Below, piece after piece: positions 23,957 to 33,215 of a DNA stretch of 64,000 bases. The notes under the pieces were generated by a model that ran no database searches, was not told the origin of the DNA, and saw nothing but the letters and a program-made list of their open reading frames with translations. Positions within the stretch are counted from its first letter, which is position 1. Every line of letters starts with the position of its first letter. This DNA comes from Acidovorax sp. FHTAMBA (lineage in GTDB: Bacteria > Pseudomonadota > Gammaproteobacteria > Burkholderiales > Burkholderiaceae_C). The DNA is taken from positions 1,991,501 to 2,055,500 of the forward strand of contig NZ_CP152407.1 in assembly GCF_038958875.1 (NCBI RefSeq). The letters run 5' to 3'. Both the position numbers and the translations under genes were made by a program.

Positions 23957-25411
23957 ATGAAGCAATTCATGAACTTCATCGGTGGCGAATTCGTCGCCAC
24001 GGGGAAGACTTTCGAGAACCGGGCGCCGGTCGACAACGGGCTGATCGGTCTGGTACACGAGGCAGGCGCAGCCGAGGTGGATGCGGCAGTGAAGGCGGCG
24101 CGCGCCGCCCTCACCGGCGAATGGGGTCGCATGAGTGTGGCGAAGCGCGTCGAGCTGCTGCATGCGGTGGCCGACGAGATCAACCGGCGCTTCGACGATT
24201 TTCTGGCGGCGGAGATGGCCGACACCGGCAAGCCGCACGCGCTTGCCTCGCACGTCGACATCCCGCGCGGCGCTGCAAACTTCAAGGTGTTTGCCGACAT
24301 CGTGAAGAACGTGCCCGCCGAGAGCTTCGAGATGGCCACGCCCGACGGCGGACAGGCCATCAACTATGCGGTGCGCTCGCCGCTGGGTGTGATCGGCGTC
24401 GTATGCCCCTGGAACCTGCCGCTGCTGCTGATGACCTGGAAGGTCGGCCCCGCGCTGGCCTGTGGCAACACCGTGGTCGTGAAACCGTCGGAGGAAACCC
24501 CGGCCACCGCCACGTTGCTTGGCGAAGTGATGAACGCGGTGGGCATTCCGCCCGGTGTTTACAACGTGGTGCACGGCTTCGGCCCCGACTCGGCCGGCGA
24601 GTTCCTGACCAGGCACCCCGGCGTGAACGGCATCACCTTCACGGGCGAGACGCGCACCGGCGAGGCCATCATGGCGGCCGCCGCCAAGGGCGTGCGGCCG
24701 GTGTCCTTCGAGCTCGGTGGAAAGAACGCTGGCATCGTGTTCGCCGACGCGGATTTCGACAAGGCGGTGGCCGGCATCACGCGCTCGGCGTTCGAGAACT
24801 GCGGGCAGGTGTGCCTGGGCACCGAGCGCGTCTACGTGCAGCGGCCGATCTTCGACAGGTTCGTCGCGGCGCTGAAGGTCAGGGCCGAGGCGCTGAAGCC
24901 GGGGCCGCCGCAGGAGCCCGGTGTCGGCATCGGCCCGCTGATCTCGCGCGAGCACCAGCAGAAAGTGCTGTCCTACTACCAGAAGGCGAAGGACGAGGGC
25001 GCCACCGTCGTTACCGGCGGCGGCGTGCCGTCCATGAAGGGCGCGCTGGCTGAAGGCCATTGGGTGCAGCCCACCATCTGGACCGGCCTGCCAGAGACGG
25101 CGGCGGTGATCCGCGAGGAGATCTTCGGCCCGTGCTGCCACATCGCGCCCTTCGACACCGAGGAAGAAGCGATCGTGCTGGCCAACGCCACCGACTACGG
25201 CCTGGCCACTACCGTGTGGACCGAGAACCTGGGCACGGCGCACCGCGTGGCCAAGCGGGTCGAGGTGGGCATCTGCTGGGTCAACAGCTGGTTCCTGCGC
25301 GACCTGCGCACCGCGTTCGGCGGCGCCAAGACTTCGGGTATCGGCCGCGAGGGTGGCGTGCACTCGCTGGAGTTCTACACCGAGCTGCGCAACGTGTGCA
25401 TCAAGCTGTGA
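23957..25411 (+). CDS. dmpC: 2-hydroxymuconic semialdehyde dehydrogenase, 484 aa
   Basis: NAD-dependent aldehyde dehydrogenase that oxidises 2-hydroxymuconate semialdehyde to 4-oxalocrotonate (enol form). Active-site Cys286 in NCGQVCLGTE, general base Glu252 in FELGGK, and the cofactor-binding GITFTGETRTGEA. The substrate loop ends in AFGGAKTSGIGREGG, as in XylG/DmpC. It begins 11 bases after the dioxygenase gene. The next gene normally found here, the DmpD hydrolase, is absent; DmpE follows after 49 bases. Confidence 0.95.
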   Translation: MKQFMNFIGGEFVATGKTFENRAPVDNGLIGLVHEAGAAEVDAAVKAARAALTGEWGRMSVAKRVELLHAVADEINRRFDDFLAAEMADTGKPHALASHVDIPRGAANFKVFADIVKNVPAESFEMATPDGGQAINYAVRSPLGVIGVVCPWNLPLLLMTWKVGPALACGNTVVVKPSEETPATATLLGEVMNAVGIPPGVYNVVHGFGPDSAGEFLTRHPGVNGITFTGETRTGEAIMAAAAKGVRPVSFELGGKNAGIVFADADFDKAVAGITRSAFENCGQVCLGTERVYVQRPIFDRFVAALKVRAEALKPGPPQEPGVGIGPLISREHQQKVLSYYQKAKDEGATVVTGGGVPSMKGALAEGHWVQPTIWTGLPETAAVIREEIFGPCCHIAPFDTEEEAIVLANATDYGLATTVWTENLGTAHRVAKRVEVGICWVNSWFLRDLRTAFGGAKTSGIGREGGVHSLEFYTELRNVCIKL

Positions 25412-25460
25412 AGGCTCAGGCCGATCGATTTCATTCACTGATCCACCGCAAAGACTAACT

Positions 25461-26243
25461 ATGGACCCTACGCTTATCCAGAAGCTCGGCGACGAGCTCT
25501 ACGACGCGCTGCGCGCGCGCAGCGCCGTCGACCCGCTCACCAGCCGCCACGAGGGCATCACCATCGCCGATGCCTACGGCGTGCAGCAGCGCATGATCGC
25601 CCGCCGCCTTGATGCCGGGGAGCGCATCGTCGGCAAGAAGATCGGTGTGACGTCGCGCGCGGTGATGAACATGCTCGGCGTCTTCCAACCTGACTTCGGC
25701 TACCTGCTCGACCGCATGATCGCCGGCGAGGGCGAGTCCATCGACAGCGGCACGCTGATCCAGCCCAAGGCCGAGGGCGAGATCGCCTTCATCCTCAAGC
25801 GCGATCTGATGGGGCCGGGTATCGGCAATGCCGATGTGTTGGCGGCCACCGAGTGCGTGATGCCCTGCTTCGAGATCGTCGACTCGCGCATTCGCGACTG
25901 GAAGATCAAGATCGCCGACACCGTCGCCGACAATGCCTCGTGTGGTGTCTTCGTGCTGGGCGACAGCGCGGTCGACCCGCGCCGCATCGATCTTTCCACC
26001 TGCGGCATGGTGCTCGAGAAGAACGGGGAAGTCATCGCCACCGGCGCCGGTGCGGCAGCGCTCGGCTCACCGGTCAACGCGGTTGCCTGGCTGGCGAATA
26101 CGCTCGGCGCGCTTGGCATCGGGCTGAAGGCGGGCGAGGTGATCCTGTCGGGCGCGCTCGCCGCCATGTTCCCGGCCAAGGCCGGCGACAGCTTCCGCGT
26201 GTCCATTGGTGGCCTCGGCGGCTGCTCGGTGCGCTTCCATTGA
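25461..26243 (+). CDS. dmpE: 2-oxopent-4-enoate hydratase, 260 aa
   Basis: Adds water to 2-oxopent-4-enoate to give 4-hydroxy-2-oxovalerate. It belongs to the fumarylacetoacetate-hydrolase-like family shared with the decarboxylase DmpH; the metal-binding [31 protein letters not shown] and the C-terminal GLGGCSVRF are visible. It is about 30% similar in style to the gene at 28294 and the two usually form a complex that channels the unstable intermediate. I took the ATG at 25461 because the family starts there. Confidence 0.93.
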   Translation: MDPTLIQKLGDELYDALRARSAVDPLTSRHEGITIADAYGVQQRMIARRLDAGERIVGKKIGVTSRAVMNMLGVFQPDFGYLLDRMIAGEGESIDSGTLIQPKAEGEIAFILKRDLMGPGIGNADVLAATECVMPCFEIVDSRIRDWKIKIADTVADNASCGVFVLGDSAVDPRRIDLSTCGMVLEKNGEVIATGAGAAALGSPVNAVAWLANTLGALGIGLKAGEVILSGALAAMFPAKAGDSFRVSIGGLGGCSVRFH

Positions 26244-26257
26244 AGGAGAACGACCCC

Positions 26258-27181
26258 ATGACGAAGAAGATCCGATGTGCACTGATCGGGCCGGGCAATA
26301 TCGGTACCGACTTGCTGGCGAAGCTGCAGCGCAGCCCGTTGCTCGAGCCGGTTTGGATGGTGGGCATCGACCCGGCGTCTGACGGCCTGAAGCGCGCCCG
26401 CGAGATGGGCTTGAAGACCACGGCCGAGGGCGTGGACGGCCTGCTGCCGCATGTGGAGGCCGACGGCGTGCAGATCGCCTTCGATGCGACCAGCGCCTAC
26501 GTGCATGCCGAGAACAGCACCAAGCTCAACGCGCTCGGCGTGCTGATGATCGACCTCACGCCGGCAGCCATCGGCCCGTTCTGCGTGCCGCCGGTCAACC
26601 TGAAGACGCTGCTGGCGCAGCCGGGCGAGCGGCCCGCGAACGTCAACATGGTCACCTGCGGCGGGCAGGCCACCATCCCGATGGTGGCGGCGGTGTCGCG
26701 CGTGCAGCCCGTGACCTACGGCGAGATCGTCGCAACGGTGTCGAGCCGCTCCGTCGGCCCGGGAACGCGCAGGAACATCGACGAGTTCACCCGCACCACG
26801 GCCGGTGCGGTGGAGAAGGTAGGCGGCGCCAGGAGGGGCAAGGCCATCATCATCATCAACCCGGCCGAGCCGCCGTTGATCATGCGCGATACGGTGCACT
26901 GCCTGACCGAGGAAGTGCCCGACGAGGCGCGCATCACGGCCTCGGTGATCGAGATGGTGGCCGAGGTCCGCAGGTACGTGCCGGGCTACAGGCTGGTGAA
27001 CGGGCCGGTGTTCGATGGTCGGCGTGTGTCGATCTACCTCGAGGTCGAAGGCCTGGGCGACTACCTGCCCAAGTACGCCGGCAACCTCGACATCATGACT
27101 GCCGCCGCGGCGCGCACGGCGGAGATGTTCGCCGAGTCGATGCTGGCCGGCGCCCCGCAACCCGAACACGCCGAGGCCTAG
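26258..27181 (+). CDS. dmpF: Acetaldehyde dehydrogenase (acylating), 307 aa
   Basis: Converts acetaldehyde, CoA and NAD to acetyl-CoA. N-terminal Rossmann motif [11 protein letters not shown] at 10-20; catalytic Cys in [10 protein letters not shown]-terminal dimerisation region with [15 protein letters not shown], which contacts the aldolase. It forms a complex with the aldolase encoded next, so acetaldehyde passes through a tunnel and is not released. AAGGAG precedes the ATG at 26258. The C-terminus is a little longer than in DmpF. Confidence 0.95.
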   Translation: MTKKIRCALIGPGNIGTDLLAKLQRSPLLEPVWMVGIDPASDGLKRAREMGLKTTAEGVDGLLPHVEADGVQIAFDATSAYVHAENSTKLNALGVLMIDLTPAAIGPFCVPPVNLKTLLAQPGERPANVNMVTCGGQATIPMVAAVSRVQPVTYGEIVATVSSRSVGPGTRRNIDEFTRTTAGAVEKVGGARRGKAIIIINPAEPPLIMRDTVHCLTEEVPDEARITASVIEMVAEVRRYVPGYRLVNGPVFDGRRVSIYLEVEGLGDYLPKYAGNLDIMTAAAARTAEMFAESMLAGAPQPEHAEA

Positions 27182-27193
27182 GAGCACCATCCC

Positions 27194-28297
27194 GTGACCA
27201 CAACCACCACGAACCTACAAGGCCGCCGCGTCACAGTGCACGATATGACGCTGCGCGACGGCATGCACCCCAAGCGCCATCGGATGACGCTGGAGCAAAT
27301 GAAGCACATCGCCACCGGGCTCGACGAGGCGGGCGTGCCGCTGATCGAGGTCACGCACGGGGATGGCCTGGGCGGCAGTTCGGTGAACTACGGCTTTCCG
27401 GCTCATTCCGACGAGGAGTACCTGGGTGCGGTGATCCCGCTGATGAAGAAGGCCAAGGTCTCGGCGCTGCTGATCCCCGGCATCGGCACCGTCGATCACC
27501 TGCGCATGGCCCACGGCCTGGGCGTGCACACGGTGCGCGTGGCTACGCATTGCACCGAGGCCGACGTATCGGAGCAGCACATCGCGATGGCGCGCAGGCT
27601 TGGCATGGACACGGTGGGCTTCCTGATGATGGCCCACATGGCCTCGCCTGAGATGCTGGTAAGCCAAGCCCTGCTGATGGAAGGATACGGCGCCAACTGC
27701 ATCTACGTGACCGACTCGGCGGGCTACATGTTGCCAGACGACGTGAAGGCGCGGCTGCGCGCCGTGCGTGCGGCGCTGAGGCCCGAGATCGAGTTGGGCT
27801 TCCACGGCCACCACAACCTTGCGATGGGTGTCGCGAACTCAATCGCGGCGGTGGAGGCGGGTGCAAACCGCATCGACGCGGCTGCCGCAGGGTTGGGCGC
27901 TGGCGCCGGCAACACGCCGATGGAGGTGCTCGTCGCGGTATGCGACCGCATGGGCATCGAAACCGGCGTGGACGTGTTCGGCATCCAGGACGTGGCCGAG
28001 GATCGCGTCGTGCCGATCATGGATCACATGATCCGCATCGACCGCGACTCGCTCACCCTCGGCTACGCGGGTGTGTATTCGAGCTTCCTGCTGTTCGCCA
28101 AGCGGGCCGAGAAGAAGTACGGCGTGCCGGCGCGCGAGATCCTGGTCGAACTGGGGCGGCGCGGCATGGTCGGCGGGCAGGAGGACATGATCGAGGACAC
28201 GGCGATCACACTGGCGCGCGAGAAAGAGGCCGAGCAGAATGCGCAGCCCGCGCAGGCCTCGACGGCTATGAATGCGGCGCAGGAGGTGACGGCATGA
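27194..28297 (+). CDS. dmpG: 4-hydroxy-2-oxovalerate aldolase, 367 aa
   Basis: Splits 4-hydroxy-2-oxovalerate into pyruvate and acetaldehyde with a divalent metal. HMGL-type TIM barrel with [15 protein letters not shown] near the N-terminus and the metal-binding [12 protein letters not shown]; the communication domain follows. Translation starts at GTG (GGAGCACC upstream). The last 25 residues (from about [15 protein letters not shown]) are an Ala/Gln-rich extension not usual in the family. The TGA overlaps the ATG of the next gene (ATGA), so translation is coupled. Confidence 0.95.
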   Translation: MTTTTTNLQGRRVTVHDMTLRDGMHPKRHRMTLEQMKHIATGLDEAGVPLIEVTHGDGLGGSSVNYGFPAHSDEEYLGAVIPLMKKAKVSALLIPGIGTVDHLRMAHGLGVHTVRVATHCTEADVSEQHIAMARRLGMDTVGFLMMAHMASPEMLVSQALLMEGYGANCIYVTDSAGYMLPDDVKARLRAVRAALRPEIELGFHGHHNLAMGVANSIAAVEAGANRIDAAAAGLGAGAGNTPMEVLVAVCDRMGIETGVDVFGIQDVAEDRVVPIMDHMIRIDRDSLTLGYAGVYSSFLLFAKRAEKKYGVPAREILVELGRRGMVGGQEDMIEDTAITLAREKEAEQNAQPAQASTAMNAAQEVTA

Positions 28298-29082
28298 AGC
28301 TCGACGCAAAGATCATCGCCGCACTCGCCGAGCTTCTTGAAACCTGCGAGTTGGAGGCACGCGACACGCCCAAGATCACCGACGAATATCCGCAGATGGA
28401 CTGGGACGACGCCTATGCCATCCAGAACGAGATCCGTCGCCGCAAACTCGCGCGCGGGCAGCGCATCATCGGCCTGAAGGCGGGCTTGACCTCGCATGCC
28501 AAGATGAAGCAGATGGGTGTGACCACGCCCGTGTTCGGCTTCATGGCCGACAATTACGCGGTGCCCGAGGGAGGCGAGTGCAAGGTGAGCGAACTGATCC
28601 ATCCGAAGGTGGAGCCCGAGATCGCATTCGTCACGAAACGTGCGCTCAAGGGGCCGGGCTGCCACATCGGCGCAGTCCTGGCGGCCACCGACTTCGTGCT
28701 GCCAGGCATCGAGGTGATCGATAGCCGCTATCGCGATTTCAAGTTCGACCTCAAGAGCGTGGTGGCCGACAACACCTCGGCCTCGCGCTTCGTGGTTGGC
28801 GGCCGCGCTGTGCCGGTCAGCGAGGTCGACTTGCGCACGACAGGCATCGTGCTCGAGAAGAACGGCGAGCCGGTGGCTTTTGGCGCAGGCGCGGCTGTGC
28901 TGGGCCATCCGGCTGCAGCCATCGCGATGCTGGCCAACCACCTGGGCGTGCGCGGCGAGGAGATTCCGGCCGGCACGCTGATTCTGTCGGGCGGCATCAC
29001 CGAGGCGGTGGCCGTGAAGGCAGGGGACGCGGTTACGCTGAAGGTACAGGGTATGGGCAGCGTCGGACTGCGTTTCATCTGA
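28294..29082 (+). CDS. dmpH: 4-oxalocrotonate decarboxylase, 262 aa
   Basis: Decarboxylates 2-oxo-3-hexenedioate to 2-oxopent-4-enoate, with magnesium. It is homologous to the hydratase DmpE: metal-ligand region [15 protein letters not shown], then [20 protein letters not shown], and the C-terminal [10 protein letters not shown]. The lysine-rich [16 protein letters not shown] is typical of this decarboxylase branch. The start overlaps the aldolase stop by four bases. With 4-OT and DmpC it forms the oxidative branch of the meta pathway, the only branch left in this operon. Confidence 0.94.
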   Translation: MKLDAKIIAALAELLETCELEARDTPKITDEYPQMDWDDAYAIQNEIRRRKLARGQRIIGLKAGLTSHAKMKQMGVTTPVFGFMADNYAVPEGGECKVSELIHPKVEPEIAFVTKRALKGPGCHIGAVLAATDFVLPGIEVIDSRYRDFKFDLKSVVADNTSASRFVVGGRAVPVSEVDLRTTGIVLEKNGEPVAFGAGAAVLGHPAAAIAMLANHLGVRGEEIPAGTLILSGGITEAVAVKAGDAVTLKVQGMGSVGLRFI

Positions 29083-29101
29083 TCGATAGGAGCACATCAC
29101 C

Positions 29102-29293
29102 ATGCCGTTTGCACAGATCTACCTGATCGAGGGCCGCACCGAGGAGCAGAAGCGCGCGCTGATCGAGAAGGTCACCCAGGCGATCGTCGAGGCCGTTAAC
29201 GCGCCGAAGGAGAACGTGCGGGTGTGGCTGCACGACGTACCGAAGGAGAACTGGGGGATTGCGGATGTCTCGGCGAAAAGCCTAGGTCGATAG
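29102..29293 (+). CDS. dmpI: 4-oxalocrotonate tautomerase, 63 aa
   Basis: Isomerises 2-hydroxymuconate to 2-oxo-3-hexenedioate. After removal of the initiator Met, the catalytic Pro1 is exposed (PFAQIYLIEGR), with Arg11 and Arg39 in place. The position usually held by Phe50 is tryptophan (KENWGI). It is the last gene of the operon. GATAGGAGC precedes the ATG. The 374 bases that follow contain no clear terminator. Confidence 0.93.
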   Translation: MPFAQIYLIEGRTEEQKRALIEKVTQAIVEAVNAPKENVRVWLHDVPKENWGIADVSAKSLGR

Positions 29294-29667
29294 ATCGCCG
29301 TCGCGTGTAACGCCGAGGCGTTTCAGCGCGCCCACGATTGCGTTTGATTCCGTGCTCGCGCGGCGCTCCTGCTTGGCTTGGCATGAGTCCACGCCGGATC
29401 GAGCGACTTGGAGACCGCTCCGTAGATGAGCGCCCTTCTGGCTTGGTCTCACGCAAACGCGGACTTTCCAGCAACAACCTGCTGGCGCCACACGCAGTCG
29501 GGGGGCATTGTGCTGATCCCATCTTTGGTGCGTCAGTGCCCCCCAACGGCACGGGACATCCAACTCCGTTGGTGACCTGCTTGGTCGACCGGGGCGGGAC
29601 GTCAACGGTCTGATCAAACCAGCAACCGTCCTCCCCACCAGCGAACGAGCCGTACACTGCTCAGACT
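29294..29667. other. Gene-free 374-base spacer between the meta-cleavage operon and the IclR gene
   Basis: No credible gene or clear terminator. The sequence changes from the GC-rich codon pattern of the dmp genes to a more balanced mix, so the junction of two cargo blocks probably lies here. It should hold the promoter of the IclR gene. Confidence 0.45.
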
Positions 29668-30450
29668 ATGAGTGTCAGCAACAAAAGCCGCGGGATTCAA
29701 TCTATCGAGATCGGCTACCGAATACTGGTGGCCCTGCAGGCCGGGCAGCCGGCGTCGCTAAAGGCCATTGCCGAACGTACGGAGATGACCTCAAGCGCAG
29801 TTCACAACTACCTGGCCAGCTTCATGAGAATCGGCATGGTGGAAGCAGTCGGCCGGGGACAGTATCAGCTTGGCCCCAGTACGGCGTCGCTTGGGCTTTC
29901 AGCCCTTCGACATACCAACTCGTTTGAGGTCGTCCGGGCGGAGGCGGTGGTTCTCTCCGAGCGCACCGAACTCGGCGTCGCAATCCTTACGTGGACCCAT
30001 GGGGGGACGTCCATTGTGTACTTCAAGGAGGGCAAGCGCCGCGGCCCGTTCGACCTGCGCAACGGCCCGGTTTCGATCCTCCACACGGGTGGCGGAAATG
30101 TATTCGTGGGCTACCTTGAGGCCGCAGCGACCTTGCCCGCATTCATCGAGGAAGCCGCCGTGGAGGGTTTGTCCGCGCGGAAGGCGCGAGAGTTGCACTC
30201 GCGCATCGCATCATCCGTGCGCGCAGCCGGGTACGCGGTGACGGAGTTAAGTGAACTGCCTGGCTACAAATCGGTGTCGGCGCCCGTATGGTCGTCGGAG
30301 GACCAAGTCATCTACGCACTCACCATCACAGGCCCAACGGGTGCCATTGACGCTTCCGCGAAGAGCAAGCAGATCGCCGAACTGGTTGCGACCGCGAGAA
30401 AGGTCTCCCGGCAGCTGGGAGCTCCACCTGGCCGGTGGGACTGCAGGTGA
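29668..30450 (+). CDS. IclR-family transcriptional regulator, 260 aa
   Basis: N-terminal winged helix-turn-helix (IEIGYRILVALQ, LKAIAERTEMTSSAVHNYLASF) at about residues 12-75 and a C-terminal GAF-like effector domain (EVVRAEAVVLSERTELGVAILTW... through SAPVWSSEDQVIYALTITG). IclR proteins bind small aromatics or organic acids and act as activators or repressors of nearby catabolic genes. Its likely targets are the operon starting at 30967, whose first gene, notably, carries a second IclR-type effector domain. AT-rich dyads at 30861-30893 are candidate binding sites. Confidence 0.9.
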   Translation: MSVSNKSRGIQSIEIGYRILVALQAGQPASLKAIAERTEMTSSAVHNYLASFMRIGMVEAVGRGQYQLGPSTASLGLSALRHTNSFEVVRAEAVVLSERTELGVAILTWTHGGTSIVYFKEGKRRGPFDLRNGPVSILHTGGGNVFVGYLEAAATLPAFIEEAAVEGLSARKARELHSRIASSVRAAGYAVTELSELPGYKSVSAPVWSSEDQVIYALTITGPTGAIDASAKSKQIAELVATARKVSRQLGAPPGRWDCR

Positions 30451-30481
30451 CGCGCAGCGCCTGCCTTTGTCTGCCTGTTCC

Positions 30482-30841
30482 TCACTTCGCCGCGAGCTCC
30501 AACGCTTGGAAGACCGTCCCGGCGGGGTCCAGGAGCGTCGCGACGCGTCCATGCGTGCCCATGTCGCGCACATCGAGAACCGTGCCTCCAGCGTGAGCAA
30601 CCTTTTCTAGCAGGACGTCGAGTTCCGTCACTTGGAAGACGCTCACTGCCCCGGAGCGCATACCCGCAGGGGCCTCTTCCGGTGAACCAAGCGCAAACCG
30701 GCCGTCCCCCAACTGAAATTCAGCCCAGCGACTGCCGTCGCGAAATTTCAGCTTGAGTCCCATGGCTTCCGTGTAGAAGCTGATCAGCGAATCCAAGTCC
30801 TCCCCTATGTGAAATGCGGTGCGAAAACGTATCGTGCTCAT
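30482..30841 (-). CDS. Glyoxalase/VOC-superfamily protein, 119 aa
   Basis: A single-domain vicinal-oxygen-chelate protein: FRTAFHIGEDLDSLISFYTEAMGLKL (by position, 5-30), WAEFQLGDGRFALG, VFQVTELDVLLEKVAHAGG and TLLDPAGTVFQALE. Metal ligands cannot be assigned with confidence, so it may be a binding protein, a lyase or a detoxifying enzyme. It is the only minus-strand gene in this block and is divergent from the flavin reductase gene; both could be controlled from the AT-rich region between them. A typical AGGAGAC precedes the start on the minus strand. Confidence 0.82.
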   Translation of the reverse strand: MSTIRFRTAFHIGEDLDSLISFYTEAMGLKLKFRDGSRWAEFQLGDGRFALGSPEEAPAGMRSGAVSVFQVTELDVLLEKVAHAGGTVLDVRDMGTHGRVATLLDPAGTVFQALELAAK

Positions 30842-30860
30842 GCAAGTCTCCTTTCGTTAA

Positions 30861-30893
30861 TTCAATATTATCAAAATACTAGTTCATGTTGAA
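30861..30893. promoter_or_regulatory. AT-rich dyads in the divergent promoter region
   Basis: TTCAATATTATCAAAA (30861-30876) and TTCA-TGT-TGAA (30883-30893) lie between the VOC gene and the flavin reductase gene. The first resembles the palindrome at 22270-22284. Candidate operators for the IclR protein encoded at 29668. Confidence 0.4.
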
Positions 30894-30966
30894 ATTATAG
30901 AGTGTCTCGCACCTATAGTTCTCCCATCGCGTGCACCCCGTGACAACGCGAAGGATGGAGACAACA

Positions 30967-32073
30967 ATGAACACCGCAGAGAACCTGAAGCTCGCCGATC
31001 CCGTGGATGCGCGCGAGCTCAGAAGATGCCTTGGCCAGTTCGTGACTGGCGTGACCGTGGTCACCACATGTGCTGTAGACGGCAGTTTGGTCGGCCTGAC
31101 GGCGAACTCCTTCAGCTCGGTGTCCTTGGACCCTCCGCTGATTCTGTGGAGCCAGCGTGTACAGGCGGCCAGCCATCCGGCGTTTCGCGATGCGGATCGC
31201 TTTGCGATCAACATCCTCGCGTCCAACCAGGTTGAGATATCGCACAGGTTTGGCAGCCCTGCCGGAACGCGCTTCGAGGGGCTGCCCATCACAAGCGGGC
31301 TGGGAGGCGTGCCATTGATCGATGGTTGTGCCGCCTACCTGGAATGCCGCAAGGAGGCGATGTATCCGGGTGGAGACCACATCATCTTTATCGGCAGGGT
31401 CGAGCGGCTGGTTGTCAGTGGATCCGCACCGCTCGCCTTCGGGCAGGGGAAATACATGGTGGTGCAGCCCCACGACCTGGGCTCCCTCACTGGAGATCTG
31501 GGACTTCCATTCGCCCCCTCCATCGAAGCGGTCGGATTGGCGCAGCCGCTGCTGGAGGAGTTCAGCGCGGAGCATGAACTCACGGCGTGCCTTGTCGTCT
31601 GGGGTAACCACGGTCCCACCATCGTGCGTTGGACGGCACCAAAGAATCCCTTGGACGTTCCATTGCGCACGGGGCTGGTGCTGCCGGTGCTCAGTTCTGC
31701 GGGCGGCGTCGCGTTCGCGGCTCATTTGCCGCGTCCGGTCGTCGCCCCCTACATCGACCAGGAACTCGCAACGGCGCATCGAGGACAGCAATACCACACG
31801 CCCCGAACAAAGGAAGAGGTCGAGGCGGTCCTGGAACAGGTGCGCAGGACCGGCGTCGCGACGGCGACCGATCTGCGCTCTTCGGCGGCGCAACTCCGAG
31901 GCATTGACGCTTTGAGTGCGCCGATTTTCGATGGCCAGGGCCGCATGGTGATGGCGCTGACTGCGATGGGGTACTCGGACGACATCGACTGCAGATCTGA
32001 CGGAACGCTCGTTCAGCGGCTCCGGGAGCAGGCGGGTCGCATCTCCGCTGCCATGGCCCGCCGGGGCCTGTAG
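30967..32073 (+). CDS. Flavin reductase fused to an IclR-type effector-binding domain, 368 aa
   Basis: Residues about 15-165 are an HpaC-like FMN/FAD reductase (RCLGQFVTGVTVVTT, GLTANSFSSVSLDPPLILW, FAINILASNQ). Residues about 180-365 match the ligand-binding half of IclR regulators (LSSAGGVAFAAHLP, RRTGVATA, and IDALSAPIFDGQGRMVMALT by position), with no DNA-binding domain. It should supply reduced flavin to the monooxygenase encoded next, and the second domain probably senses the substrate and adjusts reductase activity. The C1 reductase of p-hydroxyphenylacetate hydroxylase has a comparable, unrelated regulatory domain. The ATG at 30967 has GGAG upstream. Confidence 0.85.
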   Translation: MNTAENLKLADPVDARELRRCLGQFVTGVTVVTTCAVDGSLVGLTANSFSSVSLDPPLILWSQRVQAASHPAFRDADRFAINILASNQVEISHRFGSPAGTRFEGLPITSGLGGVPLIDGCAAYLECRKEAMYPGGDHIIFIGRVERLVVSGSAPLAFGQGKYMVVQPHDLGSLTGDLGLPFAPSIEAVGLAQPLLEEFSAEHELTACLVVWGNHGPTIVRWTAPKNPLDVPLRTGLVLPVLSSAGGVAFAAHLPRPVVAPYIDQELATAHRGQQYHTPRTKEEVEAVLEQVRRTGVATATDLRSSAAQLRGIDALSAPIFDGQGRMVMALTAMGYSDDIDCRSDGTLVQRLREQAGRISAAMARRGL

Positions 32074-32165
32074 CGGGTACCTGAGCCCATTCGCGGGCGG
32101 TCCGTCGCGCCGGCAAGGCAGGACGGGCCACTCCTTCCCCACTCATTTTCGACAGGAGAAAAGCA

Positions 32166-33188
32166 ATGCAGTTTGGAGTTTTTGATCACATGGACCGCGC
32201 CGGCAACGACCTGATGGCGCAATACGAAGACCGGCTTTCCCTCATCGAGGCCTACGACCGAGCCGGGTTCCGCGGCTATCACCTGGCGGAGCACCACTCG
32301 ACGCCGCTCGGGCAAAGCCCTTCGCCCAGTGTCTTCCTGGCCGCCGCATCGCAGCGCACGAAGAAGATCCGTCTCGGGGCGATGGTCTTCACGCTCAGCC
32401 TGTATCACCCCCTGCGCCTGATCGAGGAAATCTGCATGCTGGACATGCTCACGCGAGGTCGCCTGGACGTCGGCATCGGACGCGGCATTTCTCCCATCGA
32501 GATGGGCTTCTACGGTGTCCACGGGGACAAGGCGCAGGAGGTCTATATCGAGGCGAGCGAAATCATCCTTCAAGGCCTCACGTCCCCGCGCGTCAACTAC
32601 GAAGGCAAGCACTTCACCTTCCGCGACGTTCCAATGGAACTTGCGCCGGTACAGAAGCCTCTGCCTCCGATGTGGTACGGCGTGGCTCGACCGGAGACGA
32701 CGGTCTGGGCTGCACAGAACAATTTCAACATCATGTGCAACGGGGCCATCGGCACCGTGGCCGAGATCACCAGCCGCTTCCGCAGTGAATGGGCCACGGC
32801 AGGCAATCCGTCCTCGAGCCTGCCCTTGATGGGCATGAGCCGGCATGTCGTGGTCGCGGATACAGATGCCGAAGCGATCGCGATCGCGGCTCCTGCCTAC
32901 GAACAGTGGCACGGCAACCTGACGTATCTGTGGAAGTTGAACAAACTGCAGGTTCCCCTGAGCTTTCCCGAAAAATTCGAGGACGCAGTCACGATGGGAC
33001 TGTGCTGCGTCGGCTCGACGAGCACGGTCCGTGCGATGCTGCAAGAGCAGGCCGGCGAAGCCGGCGTGAACTATCTCCTTTGCCGCCTGGCATTCGGCAA
33101 CCTGAAGCGCGAGCAATCCATGCGCACCGTGGAACTGATGGCGCGCGACATCATGCCGGCGTTCGAGCCGGTGGCGCTTGCTGCCTGA
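32166..33188 (+). CDS. Luciferase-like flavin-dependent monooxygenase, 340 aa
   Basis: A TIM-barrel LLM-class oxygenase that uses reduced FMN from a partner reductase. Recognisable features are YHLAEHHSTPLGQSPSPSVFLAAAS, IRLGAMVFTLSLYHPLRLIEEICMLD (by position, 60-105) and RLDVGIGRGISPIEMGFYG. The substrate cannot be read from sequence; relatives oxidise alkanes, amines, thioethers and aromatic or cyclic ketones. It follows the reductase-IclR fusion by 92 bases with AGGAG before the ATG, so they form a two-component system. The hydrolase that follows would act on the product. Confidence 0.88.
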   Translation: MQFGVFDHMDRAGNDLMAQYEDRLSLIEAYDRAGFRGYHLAEHHSTPLGQSPSPSVFLAAASQRTKKIRLGAMVFTLSLYHPLRLIEEICMLDMLTRGRLDVGIGRGISPIEMGFYGVHGDKAQEVYIEASEIILQGLTSPRVNYEGKHFTFRDVPMELAPVQKPLPPMWYGVARPETTVWAAQNNFNIMCNGAIGTVAEITSRFRSEWATAGNPSSSLPLMGMSRHVVVADTDAEAIAIAAPAYEQWHGNLTYLWKLNKLQVPLSFPEKFEDAVTMGLCCVGSTSTVRAMLQEQAGEAGVNYLLCRLAFGNLKREQSMRTVELMARDIMPAFEPVALAA

Positions 33189-33215
33189 GGTTGAACCGGG
33201 CAGGGGATGTCAATC

